A stretch of DNA of 64,000 nt from Ooceraea biroi (Eukaryota; Arthropoda; Insecta; Hymenoptera; Formicidae): the NCBI RefSeq assembly GCF_003672135.1, contig NC_039510.1, positions 8,680,001 to 8,744,000 on the forward strand, read 5' to 3'. A program made the translations under genes and the position numbers. The stretch's first letter is position 1. Each line of letters starts with the position of its first letter. Below the pieces are notes generated by a model. It made no database searches. It was not told the origin of the DNA and was given only the letters and a program-made list of their open reading frames with translations. Shown piece after piece: positions 1 to 13,527 of this stretch.

Positions 1-3000
1 TTTAGTCCATCGCGGCATCCAAGTTGTAATTTCTATCCTGATGATTTCATAGAGCTGATTGTTTCAACTCTTATCCATTAATTTCGCAATTACTTTCACA
101 TGCGCAATTCGTGTCCATGTCCGCATTTACGTAATAGCAGCGAAATTTGTTGTCGGATGTACATCGTTCAGCAGAGTTCTTTTATTATTACAAAGATGTC
201 TTTTTGCATATATATAACGCTTTGCGTATTTATTATATTACGACTATATAGAGGTATTCCATTATACCTCTTATTCCTCTTAATAATGTTATATTGTATC
301 AAGATGTTTTTTTTATACATCTGATGTATGTGAATGAGAATATAAACTGCATACACATTTATTATTTCCATATTTTTTATATTCATATACGTAAATTGTG
401 TACTAAAATGATAGGTGAATGTGATGGAAAACTTTTTGAACAAATTGCACCGAATAAAATTAATTTACCTGAAAGTATAGCTGCATTTGAATGCAATAAT
501 TGAGTAAAATGTTTAAGCATCTTTGTTAAGCATCGTTTTAATTAAATTATTTGCTGTATTTATTTATAACCAATAGTTTTGGATTTGAATTACGCCACAT
601 GTTGAATCAAATGAAACTTGAATAAGAAAAAATATTTGCCGCTCTTAAACTATCTTAAAAGAAACGAATCTCACGCTTATACTGCCAATTAGCACTAACG
701 ATTTCGCGATCCTTTAATTTCCTCTCTATCAGCAAACGAGCCGTTCTTTTCCCGATCTTATTGAAATTCTTTAATCAAGTATAACGCGCGGTTTGCAGTT
801 TAATTGAATTCGAGTTTTATGATCACACGTCGCAGCCTGTTAAAAGGAAAGGACGATTTAATCGAACGTAAAAGAAATTAATTATCCTTAGGATGCTTAC
901 ACGCAGATGCATTTTAAGACCTTTAAGATTCGCGTCGACGGCTCGTAAGTTCCCTTTAATCGCTCCGCCGCTCTTAATTTAATCGAAAATTTATATTCGA
1001 AAATAAAACCTTGCTAAAAAGCGGCGACGATTTAATTAAACGTAAATTAAGTTGACAATCGTTTACAGTATATACCGGATTAACGCTATTACGACTCGTC
1101 GATGGTCGCCGGCACGGAATACTGAATATCCAATTTAAAAGTCTTAAGAAACTTAAAACCCTCTTCGTGAGAAGCACGGAAAAGCGGGTACACCGTCGTC
1201 CCTCAAATTCATCCACGGAATAATAGAAAACGTACTTTTGCCTCGACACGTTCACGACATTGGAAAGGAAGAAAAACTTCCTCTGACTTACCGTCTGCAT
1301 GAAATTAGCATGCACGTCCGGCCGACGTGTTCCTAAACGCCGCTCCGGGTGAAGCATTGTATCTTGTTCCACAGAAAAAGTCGGCGGCGTCGCGTGGCAG
1401 AATGAATTTTCAAACGTCATACGGAGAATCGGCTACCACAATCCAAACCACCACCATCACTACCGCCACGGAGGCATCATTACCCTTTAATGCATGCGGA
1501 CGTCCTTTGTGTCTTTTGAGAGAGGACTGCTCTCTTTCTCTCTATATCCCTCCCGTCCAGCTGTCTACGTGCCGCTCGCCGAGCATACAAAAAAGCGGGA
1601 GCGAAGGGACGAACCGGACATACAACGCGTGTGTCGCGTGGTCCAGAGGTGGTTCGAGGGATCGGCGACGCGAGAGGATGGACTGCACCGAGTCTGGACA
1701 CAGATGAACAGAGAGAGAAGGTGTAGACGAGGAAAAACTCCGTGGGCTGAATAACCGAGGTGATAGGGAGTAGGATGGATGGATGGTAACCTTCTTGATG
1801 AACGTTACTATCACGTGGAAGCCTCCCTTCATTACGTATTCCATTTCACTACCGTGTTCCCTTTTACTCGGCTCATTGTTCGTTGTCTACTTTTCCCATA
1901 GTTCTATATGTTCAGTTTCCTGTGTACTGACTTGTCCTCTTTTCCTTTCTTTCTTTTTACGTCTAATTAGACTGCTCGATCGCAATGAGAGAGAACCAAC
2001 GATCTGCTTGTCGTATGTGATTGGTGAATGAGCCGAAAATTATCATCACAATTCTCTGTGACCAACGTTAACGATGCGTCATTCATGTATGAGAGATTTA
2101 CTGTGAAATCGTTTTACATGCTTACTTTTTGCTCATTACTATTACTTATTCATTATTGTATAAAATACACCTTGAATGTACATTGTAAATATCACTGATA
2201 TTTTCATTTCCTTTTCCGAGATTACTTTTGTGCGCGTGCATGAATACGATCGATGGAGTAATGAGCCCCTTTACGAAATCTGCTTTAAGAATTGAAAACA
2301 AATCTCTCAAGATAGAATCACCAGGATCACTAGAATACTATGTCCGCCCCCGTCGGAGCCATCGTGGATCGCGGTGGCTCGAACGAGATGAGAATCCGTT
2401 CCCCAAACAAGCGTGAAGCACCACCGGTTTCAGTAGGACAATGAATTATTCTGTCCCGGCGAACGTTTTCATTCGTCTCTCCTGTATTCGCCGTCGAGAG
2501 GGAAGAAGCGAAAGAGCGGGCGAGAAAACGACAGACCCTTTTTCTCTGAGATTCCGTTCAGAGGTCGCGGTAAAATCGTCGTTTCACGGGACAGTTTTAT
2601 TAAGACGCGACAGATCGCATCGCGACTCGGCGTGAACTCACGTGGCCTAATGTTTGCTCCACATTATTCGCCACATTATATAAAGAGAAGTTTCCGGAGT
2701 GACCGTACGCGCGCGTCACTCGGAAATAATCCCGAATAAAATTGCGTCCTAGCTTCATCCGTTAGCGTATTGCTAAAAGCGCCTGTACGCTTCTCACGGC
2801 GACTTATTATTATCAAACGTAATGTGCGTATCGATCTCCGCGATTAGTGCTGGTAACAGTGCTTGAACTTGCAATTCTTGCGAGAACGCGAAACGAGATA
2901 TATTTGATTATTTAATTAAAAAGTTAATTAAATCGCGGCATGTGGCAAAATATATTTGTTCCGGAATTTAACTATTTAACCATATAATACCGTGCGATGC

Positions 3001-5431
3001 AAAGCAACATGTAGGTGTATCCTCTGTCATCTCTGTTATTATATACTTTCAGATGGAAAAGATCTATGCCGGGACTGATACGTATGATTATATGAAATTG
3101 TTAAACGTAGGTATCACGTAAGGGTCCTTTAATCTTTCACGCGATGCAGGCAGTACATTGACGAACTTTTCGCCGAAGCGAATCGTTTTACTGGAGTACC
3201 TCCGATCGACGGGACTGCTTACGGATTCAATTACGTCGGGTTATCGACTTTGTGACTACGATCCGGTCCCAATTACAGTCTCTGCGAGTAAGGAGCAGCG
3301 ACGATTAATGGAAAAAAAGAAATGGTCCGCGTCCGGCGATTATAGATTGGCGTTGGGTCACAGTTAACTAGCTCGTTCGATCGCGAAAGGTAGCAATCCT
3401 GTGTGATGCTGCGTCTCGGAATTTTATGGCGCTACTCAAGAAAATGGCAGTTTTTTTTCTCATTCGTACTTAATCCGTTTACCGTTATATCGTTTTCTTT
3501 CCAAGCGTCGAAGCAATTAGTCAGCCATCATTCTCCTTGATCTGCTTTATTACGTTCTACTCGCCGACATGCATTAGCACCCGCGCGCATATGTGTATTC
3601 CCCCCGAGAAAACCATCAGAGTTACAATTTATCGATCCGCGTGTCTCCGCAGTGAACGTAATTCCGCAAGGCATTCCGTGATCGTGCGGTATTGTCTCAC
3701 GTGCAATTAGCGTGCACGAAGCGCGTTAACTAGTTGCTCGATTATGCACGCTTCTTAATTCAGTGACGTGTTCGCAGGGACAATTAATCTGCCTGTATGA
3801 TAGTACGAGTTGCCGTGTTGTTGATTATAGGACAGCGTGTGCCACTACTTGCTTCGCCTTACTCCCATCATCCAGTAACACGAACGGACAGTTGAGCCTT
3901 TATTAATCCCGTTACATGGTTCGGTTACCGAGAATCAAGCGAAGAGGTCAATCAGTAGTAATTGCTCTTCCGGTTCGGAGATTTTATGTAGTGGCGCGAC
4001 GCGGAGATTTAATTCTTGACTCTGCATGCTCTTGGCTTTAGATGTCGAAGCGACACTAATACAAAAAAACATTTGACGTTCTGATTGCATGACAGCAGGA
4101 CAAGTTCAACCGAACCACAGCTCATTAACGCGACGTCATGGTACCGTAAAACAATCGGAATATCTACATTTTGCATTAACAACTAGCGATGGTAGTTTGC
4201 AACGATAAGCGATATAAACGTTTATACGCTCACTTGAATGAAAATCATAATCAATCTTTAACCAAATTCCACTTGATGATCGGTAAAACGCGAAAGCACC
4301 GAGTTTCCAATCGAGAGAAGCTTCACGATCGATCGACCGCGCTTCATCACGTGACGTCGACTAAAGTAACACGAAAAAAAAGAGAGAGAGAGAGAGAATC
4401 AGGAGCTACCTCCGCTGGTAGTCGTCAGGGCGCGGCAGCGCTACCCCTGTTCAAATAATAAGTCCGAATGGAAGTTAGATTCCAGTGCAATTGCCCGGGG
4501 CAATTCCACCGCGAGTCGCAATATCCCAGCCCCAAAGGGGCGGCGCGCGGTGCAGGACGAGCAAAGAACTCGGAAGGCTTTCTATCGCGCTTCGTTTCTC
4601 GCTCAGCTTTCGGGGACTTTAATCGCTTTAACTGCTTTTTGCGCGCCAGGGGACTCCTGACGGACCGGCGAGCGAAGCAGAGCAGAAGGGGGCTAGAAAA
4701 ATAGACGAGGCGAAAGTGGAAAAAGGGGAGGATACGGGTAGACTCTCATTGTCAGATGTGCCGCGAGAGAGGAACGACTTTTCTGCGGATCTAGAAACGA
4801 CAATAAGATCGTCACGCGTTCTTGTTCCTTCTCTTTGCCTGCCGTCCCGTGTCTCGGCGTGCGTATGGGTACGCGCGACCTCTTCCTTCTGTGCCCTATG
4901 GTCTTTCGTCTCACCAGTTTCGGTAGCAGACCATGCCGCGAGACGAGCGTGACTCGTTATTTCCTCGAGATCCCTCCAGAAAACCTCTTCTGGAGGTTCT
5001 TTCTCCTCGGCCAAACTCAGTTCCCATCCATTGTCGGATCATCGTGACCCCATTGAATCGAAACCCTCCTGAAGGAAGTCATCGTTGCCGGTCGACCAAG
5101 TCCGACCGTTCAACTTTTCCTCTTTCGACACTGCGCCACTATCGATGTCCGTTGCCTCGATTGTGTTGTCGTCTGTGACCTAGGAGTCGGGATAATTTGA
5201 GGGGAATCACAGCGATATCATCTTTTTATTATTCCAATGGAATATCGGAGGCTCGACTGTCGCGAAGCAATTAGAGGAAACGCCACATAAATCAGTGAGC
5301 GTAGATATCTCGGAGGATTTGATGCCATCCGGAAGATACGTTACAAGAATATATAGCGCTTACATTTGACAAAGATTTTGATTTTTCAACTATTTTCGGT
5401 GCATTGCTCAAAGATCTGATTTGAAACAGTA
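1..5431. other. gene-free spacer, left end
   Basis: No coding exon can be supported here. Open frames are short and lack domain signatures. A short diverged direct repeat is visible around 843-890 and 1015-1060, sharing the core GACGATTTAAT. A GGAT triplet run lies near 1773, an AG run at 4381-4396, and an AT-rich palindrome at 2910-2933. A good-looking splice donor (CAGACG then GTAAGT) is present on the minus strand at 1291, but no partner exon can be recognised. Confidence 0.5.
2910..2933. promoter_or_regulatory. AT-rich palindrome with paired TAATTA cores
   Basis: ATTTAATTAA and TTAATTAAAT form a perfect 10-bp inverted repeat separated by four bases. Each arm carries a TAATTA core, the binding consensus of many homeodomain proteins. 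This could be a paired homeodomain site, but in AT-rich insect spacer it may be chance. There is no nearby gene to attach it to. Confidence 0.2.
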
Positions 5432-5550
5432 GGTCTGTTCTTTTTAGCTGTACTGCTGAACTGGTGCAATAAGTTAGAGTGAGAAAAAATATACTTGTCT
5501 CACTTTAACGTATTGCACTAGTTCAGCAGTGCAGCTAAAAAGAACAAACC
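5432..5550. mobile_element. 119-bp fully palindromic MITE, TA-flanked
   Basis: The two halves are inverted copies of each other for almost the whole length. The left arm starts GGTCTGTTCTTTTTAGCTG and the right arm ends with the complement of nearly the same sequence (one outer mismatch). The arms include a TACTGCTGAAC / GTTCAGCAGT block and a GAGTGAGA / TCTCACTT block. The central loop is about 12 AT-rich bases. TA occurs immediately outside both ends (5430-5431 and 5551-5552), the target duplication of Tc1/mariner-superfamily elements. There is no coding capacity, so it must have been moved by a transposase encoded elsewhere. The two arms still match closely, so the copy is not very old. 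Confidence 0.85.
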
Positions 5551-8309
5551 TAGTTACACGTTACAAACATGTGTTTTACGCGATATATGAATACGTGTAC
5601 TTTCAAAGAAAAAAATCAAGTAACTTTTTATTTATAACTTTTAAATTAGATACAAGAAACAGAGAGCGGTTGAAACAATTAACACAAAGAATATTGAATA
5701 AAGTTTTCTACAAATTGTTTATGCTCAGACATGTTTTGTTTTGGACGTGAAAAAATGTCACATGATTATTCCATCTTGCGATAGAGACATGAATAAAAGT
5801 GATAACAATATCTTTCGACGTTCGACACTCCCAATGGATTGGAAGAGTTTGGAAGATTCATTCGGCTTTTCTTCCCATGAGGAACGGGAACGCGAGGCTC
5901 TCTATGTCCCGTTTTTCGTAATGTCGTTAGACAGTTAGTACAAAATGGAAGGGCTTAACCGCTACACCTGCGAAAATCCGTAAGACAGTTCGGAGTTTAT
6001 CCGGCGTGGCCCTTTCGGTCGAGAGATCAAACGGATATCTCTGATAATCCACTTAGACGAGGCAGGGAATCGCAAAAATGTAGGGAGAACCGGTGGGATA
6101 GGGGAAGTAAGGATGGTAAGAGCGGTAATAGAGCGTCCCCGGGTGATGGATTTGACGAAGGCGAAAACCGTAAGTCTCCTCGAATACCCGACCAAGCGTG
6201 CGCTCGCATCGACTGAGAATAAAACAGCTCTCTTTTCTGGGACCCTCCGGTCCCAAAAGTCAGTTACCCCTCCCGACGGCACCGTCAAACTGGGTCCACG
6301 ACAATGGCAGAGACGCCCCCTTTAACGTGATTCCCCTGGTCGCTTCAGCTGCGCCGCATTATGTACGGCCTGACGATCTATTCGGTGTACCTCGAGGGGA
6401 GGTTATACATGCTACTCCTGTATTTAAAGCTGGCTTATTAATTCGTAGCGTGCACCTTTTGTCCTCGTTTTTCGTCGACATGTACATTCGCTCGCGCGAT
6501 TCACGGAGACATTACATGACGAAACGCGGATCACGATTGGGGAGCCTTCGTGGTTTACGCTCGTGATCGAATCGATTTCGCGCCGATTGCCTCCATCGTG
6601 TTCCCATAACGAGAGAAACGCGCCGTGCATGATCACGCTCGGGTACACCCTTATGTTCATGATCTAGCCAAAGGTTCCTTGCTCTATAGCAATCTCCGAT
6701 TATATTTATTACATGTATTATTTAAGCTGTTCTCGCCTCAAATCCATTGTAATAAATGTCCAATAGCTGTTTGAATATATTGAGAGAAATTATATTCGTC
6801 ATATCGCTCCGTCGCGAAACGACTGATTATTCGGCACATGCGTGACAGAGATAATCCTCTTCTAAAACAAGTTGCGCGTTCGATGCAGACGATTTGACAG
6901 GCCAGAGGAAGATAGGGGAAGATAGTACGTGAAATGTAGCAGAGATTGTTATCATGAAAATGTAACGAAGACAAAACAAAGACCACCAAGTTTCACTCTA
7001 AGCTTAGAAACGCTCGTTCGACGATCCTCGAAGCTCTTGATGCTCCCTGAGGCGCATCTAACATCGATTTCGGCCTTGCAAAATCAAGGGGGATTTCAGG
7101 GCTTTGTATATGCACTAACCAGACCGATCGAACTGCATGACCGCATCTGCTTGCATAAAATTCAGAGAGTCGTGGAGGAAACGTGCTCAGCGTTTAAGAG
7201 AACGATACACATTTCGATATTACAATAATATAGGTATCAAAATATACGAAAAAATTGAGAACAATCAGTTCAATTCCACACAAAGAACAGAGATATGTAT
7301 CTTGATGCAAAATTATGTTCGTACATTGGAGTTGATCGTATTCTGTATACTTGACATCATTCTGTAGTTGTATAAAAATAATCATGATTAGACAGCAACA
7401 CCATACATCTCATCCTGTACAAGCATGATAATGTGCTTGAGCAATGATGATGAGCTCGCCTCACAGAAATAATCGTGAAAAGTACTACGTGCGGATTCGG
7501 GTAAGCAGCCGTTAAAGTGTGCGGCAAAGTATTTTATTGGCGAGGATATGTATTGATGAGCTGCCACGACGAATGTACGAATGTATCGTATCGACTCGCT
7601 TCGACAGAATGTCGAACGAAAGGACTTGCGACGATAAAAATGATTGGCGCGATCCAGATACTCGAGATTTCTGCGAGCAACATTCCTTGATACATTGCCG
7701 GCGATCCTGCAAGTAACGTCGTCACTCGTAACACACCACGATATTTTTAATAATCCAGCTTTCCTATCTTCCTCATATTTTTCTCCTTCTTTCTTCGAAG
7801 TGATGCATGGCGCTTTGTCCAATATCTACGAGCGTCAAGATGCGAAAATACCGTAGAATTGAGGAATATTTCCGACATATTCCAATGTATTTTGATCGTC
7901 ACTCGTAACGCCATCGTCCATCGTCATACCATATTAATATGAAATGAAAGAAACGCCAAATATCATAACATGGGGGGATATTATCCAACAAATAATTAAG
8001 GCTGCAACAGCGTGAATACACATTTGCGAGACGTGTATCGAGAACTCGACAAGCGGCGCGTTATAACCTTTCTACTTTGATAACAAAGTTTCGCGTAGCA
8101 CTTTCCCTGGAATTATCACGGCTCCGGGGGCTAAACTGCGCGGCCAAACATTGCGGCCCCGCGGAAGTTGGTCGGAATTGTGCGCACATTATTAACGTCC
8201 GCGTGGCAAAGTGACGCGCGCCGGTACTCGAGCCCGCGCGTTGTTACTTTGAAATTAACTGCAGGCCAATCCGAAATTGCACCGCGCAGGTGCGGTTTTA
8301 CGGGGTGAA

Positions 8310-8479
8310 TTTGTATGTAAACAGGCTTCGATCCATCTCCATCAGCAGCCGCGCCGAGCCGAGCCGAGCCGAACCCTCGGAATTGGAGTTCGAGAGCCGT
8401 TTGGCTGTACCGTTAACGGAAAATTAATGTTATGAACTCAATGTGCCGCCAAACCAGACGTGAATTGATACGACTTTGC
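8310..8479 (+). repeat. diverged direct repeat, copy A
   Basis: This copy begins with TTTGTATGTAAACAGGCTTC and ends with a GTGAATTGATACGACTTTG segment. Copy B at 8744-8880 has the same landmarks in the same order: TTTGTATGTAAACAAGCTTC, a GTTGACGGAAATTAA block and GCGAATTGATATAACTTTA. The copies differ by many substitutions and gaps and start about 430 bp apart. This indicates an old local duplication of non-coding DNA. Copy A also contains three GCCGA units that copy B lacks. Confidence 0.65.
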
Positions 8480-8743
8480 CAACTGCGCGTACGTTTCCGC
8501 TGCGATTATGAAACCCATAAGCCAGACACGTTTCTTGGCCATTTCGCTCTCGACTGCGAACCCTTGTTGTAAGAAGCCAATCAGGCTGCCTGATCATTCA
8601 ATTAAATCTTAGCGGTCTAGTTACGTATTATGTATACCGAGAAATCTATGGATCGACGTCGCGCGAACGGAAAGTGACTGACGGCAGATTAGATGGAAAT
8701 TGCATCGCCGCGTCGTGAAACAATTTGGCTGTTCGTATTTGTA

Positions 8744-8880
8744 TTTGTATGTAAACAAGCTTCTATCGATCGCCGTTCCGCATTCGCCGGCGTTTTACCC
8801 CTAGCAAAATCGTTGACGGAAATTAACGATATTAACTGAATACGGCGTGGAACGCCAGATGCGAATTGATATAACTTTAT
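8744..8880 (+). repeat. diverged direct repeat, copy B
   Basis: Partner of 8310-8479. It keeps the TTTGTATGTAAACA start, the GTTGACGGAAATTAA middle and the GAATTGATA end. It is shorter because of internal gaps. No reading frame is conserved between the copies. Confidence 0.65.
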
Positions 8881-11800
8881 AGACTACGCGAGGACGGCAG
8901 CTCGCACCCCGCTCCGGGGTGCGATAATCTGTAGCGCGCGAGACAAATGTACCTCCGCGAAATTCCGACCGACAACCCGGCTGCTATCGCCGTCGAGCCC
9001 GGCGGAACGTGGCAACGGCCAGGCACCAGCTGTCCCATTTAATGGAGCAATAAAGACGTGAACGGAACTTTGATTTATGCGGCTCCTATTATTATCAATC
9101 CTATGACGCATCTCGGATTCAGCTGCGATACCTCGATCGATTTGCAATGGCCGTGGCTCTTTGATATCGTTTTTCGCGGCGGTGCCGCGTTTAGGGGATA
9201 GGGACGATAGAGAAACAGCTACGGAAATGTATTTATCCTCTCGCACATAACGCGACACGATGCGTGTAATATGTTAGGATACGCATTTCGCCAGCCAGAA
9301 CGCAAAGATATTTCACCGGATATCAATCTTGTCACACGCGGTACGCGCGTCGCTCCGTTTTACGCGTGGCTGTTTTCGCTCAATGTCGAAATTCGTCGGG
9401 GCTTCCTCTAAATTTTCTGCGACGCGGATCATCGCGCACGCTTTGGCTAGAACGAACAGTAAGAGCGCGGGAATAGAGCGCAGAGAGATGCATATAACCG
9501 GTTCCCTATGGCGTCTCTAAATATCTCATACATGGTGCTGACATTTTCACGCAACGCGCGGTGACATTCGTCACCGTCGGAGCGGCACGGAGGAAGGAGA
9601 AAAGAGTCGAGGGAAGGAGAAAGGGAGACGAACGGGCGCGCGCGCACGAGGCCCTCGTTTAACGATCCACCTGTCGTCGGGTGAGTATTAGGTGAGTCCG
9701 TACGGCACGTACTAAAAATATGACGCCACGTGCTGCGAGAGACCGTGGCAGAAATACCGAACACCTCGGCCATTTGCGCCATTCGGTATCGAGCGTTACG
9801 CTCCATCGTTCTCGCGTGATGCAACGGGACGTTCCTCCTTCGGCGGAGACGTCTCTCTCCCTCTCTTTCTTCCTGCTTATTTACTCATTCACCAGTCCCT
9901 TCGCCGGTAGACTGCTAGTTCGTTTGCATGCTGGCGCCGCCGCGATGATCGAGACACCGCTCGGAAGTGTACACCGAGTATCCCGGCTCGACCAAATGTA
10001 TGACGACGGAAGCGATAAATGCAAACGAAGGAAGGACCAAGGCTTCCCTGTTAGAACCGTCGCTTGTGCGTTTTTGCGCATGTGGAAGAAGCTCGATGCA
10101 CTTATAAATAGTAAGAGGATATTTCAAGAACGTGGAAAAGCCAATATTATACGTCAGACGAAGGATGTGTGTCGCGGTACTCCGAAAGAATGGGAATCGT
10201 CCAATTATTCAAATATTTTCTATTAGCGTTCGTCTCATGTTGAGATGTATACTCGAACTATTCGGGAGTTATATACATGTTTCAGCTTGACGTTGTGGAT
10301 TAGTCGCGAGATACTTCCTCTTCTTCTTCTCGTGACCTGTTTATGAGTTTTGATCGTGCACATGATGCGTGTTGTCGTATAACATTATTATTACCATATT
10401 TTATGTCGCGTTTTGTGTTTGCGTTGTGCGGAATCACCTGTGCCAATCGATGCAACCGGTCCACCTACAGGGTGAACACGTGCCAGCTTGCACGGTGTAA
10501 TTGATATTCAAGTCACTACCGGACTTACCATACCGGATTATATGTATAGCTGCACGTGTGCACGCAGATGAGAAATGTCGTGGGCGATTTTCACGCGAGG
10601 TAAAATAATTGATCGTGTTATTACGATTTTATTATAATTGCTGGAAAAGGGGAGAGTAGACACCTAATAGTACTTTGCGCGGAGATTATTGCTGCCTTTA
10701 AATTCGTAATGGCCCGTTAATTTCGAGGTTTCGTTTACTCAGCTGCAATCGATGGACATACGGTAGGTAGGGTAAGGCTCAAGTGAACAACTGCGATCGC
10801 CTTGACTGCGAACACGGTTCCATTCACCCTCGAACCGTCAACTGTCGGCATTTCTCTCTTCCATTTTAAAGTAACCCCTGTATTCCATGTTGCGCGATCG
10901 GAGGCCGTGTGATCATTAAAATACAACGAAAGACGCGGAGTTATAAATGAAAAGGGAGAAAATATTGTGCGTCATAATGCTGTTGCTTTCACAGCGGACC
11001 CTCGTTGGAAATATGGGCTGTACCTCAAATGGGGAGAACGTAGAGCACAACCCTTATTATTTACTCTCGTATTGGAAGGTTTAAAAAAAGAAAAGAAAAA
11101 AGAAACGTTCTCTCTTTAAGAGCATAAGAGATGAGTTTTAAACGGATTGTGTGCAAATGAATTTAATTAATGTCGTGAATGATCAAAGAGTGCTGTACGT
11201 GTCCGCTCTGCTCTCGAATTATTTTTATGTATAGAAAAAACAAGCTGATAGCTGATTGATAGCTTTACATTTATATACTCGCGCACGCCAACGATATCGA
11301 TAATAAATTGATTCGATATCTCTCTCAAAGAGCAAAAGTGTCTCGTATTACAATAGGAGCACGCAGGTTTCATAATCGAGTTATAACTGTTAGGTTCCAT
11401 TGTATTTACCTAAATGCACGCGAGACTGACGTATTCAGGTCACGTAGAAGCCACGCTTCCTGACGAAAAAAAGCTGACTCTCTCGTCGCGGTATGGAAGA
11501 CTTTTCTCCATAATCCCATGGCGCACGTAGGCGCCATGCAACAGCGACGGGCACGTGCCGGCCGTTATGACTTCCTTTGCAACCAAATTTAATTTACAAC
11601 GGCCGCCCGCGGCGCTGAATTTTCGTCCCCTTTTCGGCTCGTACTCTCAAGAATAGCCTCCTCTCGCTACGTATATCGCGCGTACGATTTCCGAGATGAA
11701 TAAACACGTACGAGCAACAGTTCGTAAACGAACTAATTTTGTGCTCCGCTTCTGTTTTATATCTATCCGTGTAGATTGTTAGGAGAACTCTTTGGCCACG

Positions 11801-11963
11801 TGTCGATGATAAAGCAACGATTTGCCGGCGCACAAACCGAATAAATCGTGCGAATAAATAAAATCATGAAAAATCAAAATCGACAGTCAAGACAAGTCAC
11901 ACTCATTGTACATTCAAATAATGATTATTACTGTTTCGGCGGGGGCTTATGTCCCGTCGGATA

Positions 11964-11997
11964 GGCGAATAATTGCGATAATTGCGATAATTGCGAA
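11964..11997 (+). repeat. 9-base tandem repeat (GCGATAATT)
   Basis: Three and a half units of GCGATAATT, the first carrying one change (GCGAATAATT), in direct tandem. A slippage repeat with no associated gene. Confidence 0.8.
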
Positions 11998-12910
11998 GAT
12001 CGCGGTGGTATGGCGAGCTGGCAAACCACACGATCATGCGAAAAGGGCTAAATAAAGCGATAGTGCAATTCAACATATGTGAAAATCAAAGCGACTCACC
12101 GTGGCTCGTGCAGGAGAGGATTTCCAGTTTAGTCTGCGGCCTCACTCTCGTTCGATTGTTCCACGTGGTTGGAAAACGCAGAATGTCAAGCAAGCACATG
12201 CAATAAGCACTCCAAACAGTCAATCAAGCAAAGCAGGCAGAAGTGCACACTCTTAGATATTATCGTGCGTCTGTTCTCCTCACGGCGCCGTGGATAAGTG
12301 TCGCCGCTACCTCTGTAAACGAGCCGCGAGGCAGTTATTTGTTTTTTTCCCCAAATATCGTCGCCAGTGGATGATCGATGGCAGCACTAATCGGTGAGTT
12401 GCGAAAACTAATCAGCTACCAGATCTCCATCCACCGACGATTTCCAAAGTAAGTAGTCAATACAATCGATAAATGCAGATATATTCGATCTCAATTCATT
12501 CACGTAAGTGATTCGCGAATGCAGTAACTAAATATGTACTTAATTGATTCCAATTGCTAAATAACATACAACAGATACGCAAACTATCTAATAACTAACA
12601 ACAATTACTATGTACACAGCGTGAGCGCCAAACAATTACAATCTGCCAAGAAAAAAACTGTCCCGTCTATCGTAAGGAAAGGGTTGTCACTTGTAACATT
12701 TTAATTTATTCGTTGACGCATTTTGAGTTTTAGCGACTTTAACTCTTAGCATCTGAATATCAAGAATCGGAGATTGCGTCGCCGCGTTATCATGATATTT
12801 AAATAATGTAAATAATCGCGCGCGTCGTACATCCGGCGATCACGTATCGATGGTAACGTAATGTTGCATCAGTTCGTGCGTTCCTCCATTCGGTATATCT
12901 ACTGGTTTGT

Positions 12911-13026
12911 TTGACCGTGCCCTTAACGGCCTGCCACGGATCGATTTCCGATAATCAGGAACCGAACACTGACAACGAGCCGCCAGCAGTCCGTGGGGTG
13001 AAAGAAGGAGAAAACTCGAAGAATCA
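12911..13026 (+). repeat. diverged direct repeat, copy A
   Basis: Matches 13411-13527 in order. Shared blocks include CCTTAACGGC, ATCGATTTCC, ATAATCAG followed by AACC(G/A)AACAC, and an AAGAAGG stretch before a purine-rich end. The copies lie 500 bp apart in the same orientation with many substitutions. Neither carries a common open frame, so this is duplicated non-coding DNA or a relic of an unidentified repeat family. Confidence 0.7.
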
Positions 13027-13374
13027 AACTAGGGAACGAAAGAACATGCGACACAGTCCAGTGCATCCCCCAGTGCTTCTTCGATAAATTTCAGCATTAC
13101 GGTATGCTATAAATCTGTTCAATTTCAAGATTAATCGCTAAAACGTAAATATAGCGATTCTAAAACAGATTGTATAATTTTTCTGAGATGCTTTCAATGA
13201 ATTTTATATAAATTTTATCATACGTTTTCCGACACAAATTAAACATAAGTAACAAAACGTATATTGACCAAAGTGTCTACATTCCGCCACAGTTTTGATA
13301 TTCTGGATCCCAATAATTTACTCGAGAATACATCATATATGTATTACTCATATGCTTGGTGAGCAATAAAAGAT

Positions 13375-13394
13375 AGAGAGAGAGAGAGAGAGAG
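13375..13394 (+). repeat. AG microsatellite
   Basis: Pure AG dinucleotide run at the left edge of a duplicated block. Confidence 0.95.
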
Positions 13395-13410
13395 GCCCCA
13401 TCAGCTTAGT

Positions 13411-13527
13411 CCAACATGTCCTTAACGGCTCGCCAGAGATCGATTTCCCATAATCAGAAACCAAACACCAACCAAGCCAACGAGCTGACTGCGATCCGAG
13501 AAGAAGGCTGAAAAAAAAGAAGAATCA
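13411..13527 (+). repeat. diverged direct repeat, copy B
   Basis: Partner of 12911-13026. It follows an AG microsatellite (13375-13394) by about 16 bp. Block order is the same as in copy A, so the duplication was direct. Confidence 0.7.

Larger units (their letters stand above)
5553..12910. other. gene-free spacer with local duplications
   Basis: No exon or RNA gene is recognisable. Open frames in this stretch carry no known motif. It holds a diverged direct duplication (8310-8479 and 8744-8880), a short GCCGA run near 8352-8383, a GC-alternating run near 9637-9646, and a 9-base tandem repeat (GCGATAATT) at 11964-11997. Two close GTGAGT donor-like motifs lie near 9679-9696 without an identifiable exon. 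Confidence 0.5.
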
